The position numbers were made by a program, and so were the translations under genes. Shown piece after piece: positions 62,200 through 64,000 of a DNA stretch of 64,000 nt. The DNA lies in assembly GCF_002775205.1 (NCBI RefSeq), contig NC_036453.1, positions 30,357,213 to 30,421,212 of the forward strand, read 5' to 3'. Each line of letters starts with the position of its first letter. The first letter of the stretch is position 1. The DNA comes from Xiphophorus maculatus (Eukaryota > Chordata > Actinopteri > Cyprinodontiformes > Poeciliidae). The notes below the pieces were generated by a model that worked only from the letters and a program-made list of their open reading frames with translations, had not been told where the DNA came from and did no database searches.

Positions 62200-62420
62200 T
62201 CCTCCCTTAAGCCCCTCCTGTATCTGCAGCTCTCCTGTCCTCTATTTTCCTCTTGATGACAAAATGAATTTGCATATTTTTCCCAGGGAGTGCTCATTAG
62301 AATGCATAAACATGAGCCGGCTATAGCTTTCTGCCGTGGCATCTCCTGATGCAAAGTGAGGCACAGACAGGCAGCATCGCAGGAAGACATGTGGCCTGAG
62401 TCTGGGTTGTGATTGGCATT
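62200..62420. promoter_or_regulatory. Candidate conserved noncoding element
   Basis: This block has a base composition and motif density unlike its neighbours and no open frame of note. It contains AATTTGCATAT (octamer-like, about 62268-62278), CATTAGAATGCATAAACATG, and a CCGTGGCATCTCCTGATGCAA stretch with an imperfect GCATC ... GATGC pair. No repeat family fits. The assignment is a guess from texture; a cross-species alignment would settle it. Confidence 0.25.
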
Positions 62421-63374
62421 TGGAATCAGTTCATCCTTCTCATTTTTAATTCAAGGATGTAAATAAAGTCTTTGTCAGCCATTTTTCTTTGTTTCTAAAT
62501 ATGTTATTAGAAAGAATAATATCCATTTGAATTAGTTTGTTGCAATGCATAAAGATATAAGGGATAAGCAACAATTACAAAAATAACATATGACTATATT
62601 TAGAAAATCATGACCAACTCCCTTCCTTGTTTAAAGGAACAGAGAAACCTCTTACATTATATGATCCAAGAAGGTTAAGCAACAAGAAAATATTGCAGTG
62701 GGCTCTACTAGTTAATTTGTGAAAAGTTTAACTAATGTTTTCATATTTAAAAAAATCCATATTTGGTTTCAGATCTAAAGAGAAAATTCTGATATTAGAT
62801 TTGTGCTAATGAAACTTCAGTGGTGCCTGCCACTTGGTGTACCGTCCAGCACCAAATGTTTTGCTTTGTTGCAGAGTTACATCCAAAAATGGATCAACTT
62901 TGGACTTTAAACCTAATTCAGAGTCAGGAACCAACCTATGTTATAAATGAACAATAAAAAAGCCAATTTTTTATTTTGAAAAATCACTATTAATTCTTTG
63001 TCTACTATGGCAGCAATTTGAATAAAGAGTTTTGCAATATTTTGCTGTGACATTAGTCCTTAAATTCTAGAAATATTCTTCAGGTGATAGCAGGCCAACC
63101 TTGCAATTGTCCTTATGTGAATTGTCTGAAATTTCAGAACTGCTCATGCTCAGGTTTTTGACCTGTTCATTAGGTTAGCTGTGAAAACTGAAGTTGTTTG
63201 CTGACTCTTGGTCCTTCCTTCTTCAGACCAAAATTAATTACCGGTACTTCAGTTTTGTTTTTATATAACCTAAAAAAAAGCTGTGTCATACCTACGCATT
63301 GATTTGTCCTAACACTTGGGTTCAAAGTTAGCTGGTGACATTGAAATATGTATCATGTGCATAATTATGGTAAC
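62421..63374. other. Intergenic, nothing recognised
   Basis: AT-rich; no exon, RNA gene or intact repeat supported. Confidence 0.4.
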
Positions 63375-64000
63375 TCATAGTGCCCATAAAAAAAATTCAT
63401 CCCCTTGGATATTTTACCCGTTTATTGCTTTTACAAATCAAACATGATCAACACACTTTGGCTCTGAACATCCCCAGGAGTTCAGTTAAATCCATCATCA
63501 AGGAATTCTAAGGGATATGGCACATTTGTAAATCTGCCTGGATCAGGTCGTCCTCACAAACAGAAAGAATATGCAAGAAGGAGACTAGTGAGAAAGGCCA
63601 CCAGGACATCTATGACTATGTTGAAGGAATTAGAAGCCTCATCAGGTGAGATGGAAGATGCTGCATACAGCAGTTGTTGTCTGGGTTTTTACCAGTCAAA
63701 GCTTTATAGGAGAGTGGCAATGAAGAAGCTACAGTTGAAAAAAACCCCTCATATTAAGGCTCGACTAGAGTTTGGCATCAAACAAGACGCTAAGTTTGGT
63801 GGTCACCAAACATTGCACATGACCACAAACACACCATACTCACTGTGAAACATGGTGGCAACAGCAGAAAGCCCTGTAAGGCTTTTTAAGGTAGAAGATA
63901 AAATGAATTCAGCAAAAATATAAGGAAACACCAAAGGACAATTTGTTTTCAACTGCAAGAGCTTCAGAAAACATTTATTTTCCAGCAAGACAACAGTCTG
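63375..64000 (+). mobile_element. Tc1/mariner element, decayed, cut by window end
   Basis: The left end reads AGTGCCCATAAAAAAAATTC then ATCCCCTTGGATATTTTACC and ACAAATCAAACATGATCAAC, the terminal region of a common fish Tc1 family. Transposase scraps follow: GLPGSGRPHK-like wording at about 63530-63560, RRLVRKATRTSMTMLKEL (about 63578-63630), VAMKKLQLKKTPHIKARLEF (63715-63775) and TVKHGG (63842-63858). The segments lie in different frames with indels, so it is inactive. The right end is beyond the window. Confidence 0.8.

Noticed and set aside
63588-63848. 86-residue open frame as a gene
   Set aside because: Its content is Tc1 transposase wording broken by frameshifts.

Overview
The window is vertebrate nuclear DNA and almost certainly from a teleost fish, probably a percomorph. 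The evidence is split genes with GT-AG introns, conserved vertebrate proteins, and typical fish repeats: Tc1/mariner remnants, short hAT-like elements, an L1/Tx1-type LINE, a tRNA-derived SINE, and CCATCCATCCATTTTCT-type tails. It is not bacterial, so operons, ribosome binding sites and CRISPR do not apply.

I reconstructed four protein-coding genes exon by exon, with every junction in phase. They are b3glct (minus, 34676 to 13784, 14 coding exons, 462 aa), medag (plus, 41421 to 42809, 5 exons, 295 aa), alox5ap (minus, 47146 to 44102, 5 exons, 156 aa) and uspl1 (minus, 58512 to 49214, 8 coding exons, 1092 aa). A complete tRNA-Glu(UUC) gene lies between alox5ap and uspl1. From memory, the order uspl1 - alox5ap - medag - b3glct matches human 13q12.3, except that I see nothing resembling TEX26 or HSPH1 between medag and b3glct.

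Layout. 1-13600: intergenic, with a 224-bp hAT-like element, two strong hairpins, a decayed L1/Tx1 LINE and a SINE with target-site duplication. 13600-34700: b3glct, with repeat-filled introns. 34700-41300: intergenic, with a well-preserved hAT-like element (perfect 8-bp duplication) and a recent roughly 290-bp direct duplication. 41300-43000: medag behind a compact TATA-bearing promoter. 43000-47150: alox5ap, convergent with medag. 47150-49000: tRNA-Glu and perfect hairpins. 49000-61500: uspl1 with a GC/CpG-richer 5' exon. 61500-64000: intergenic, with a possible conserved noncoding element and a truncated Tc1 element.

The genes share no pathway. B3GLCT glucosylates O-fucose on thrombospondin repeats in the ER. 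MEDAG is an adipogenesis-linked cytoplasmic protein. ALOX5AP presents arachidonate to 5-lipoxygenase at the nuclear envelope. USPL1 is a nuclear SUMO isopeptidase of Cajal bodies. Their linkage is ancestral synteny. I did not find a clearly novel biological system. The best leads are a 49-nt frame-breaking cryptic exon with strong splice signals in b3glct, a GC-AG intron in medag, the near-identical 290-bp duplication, and several near-perfect hairpins.
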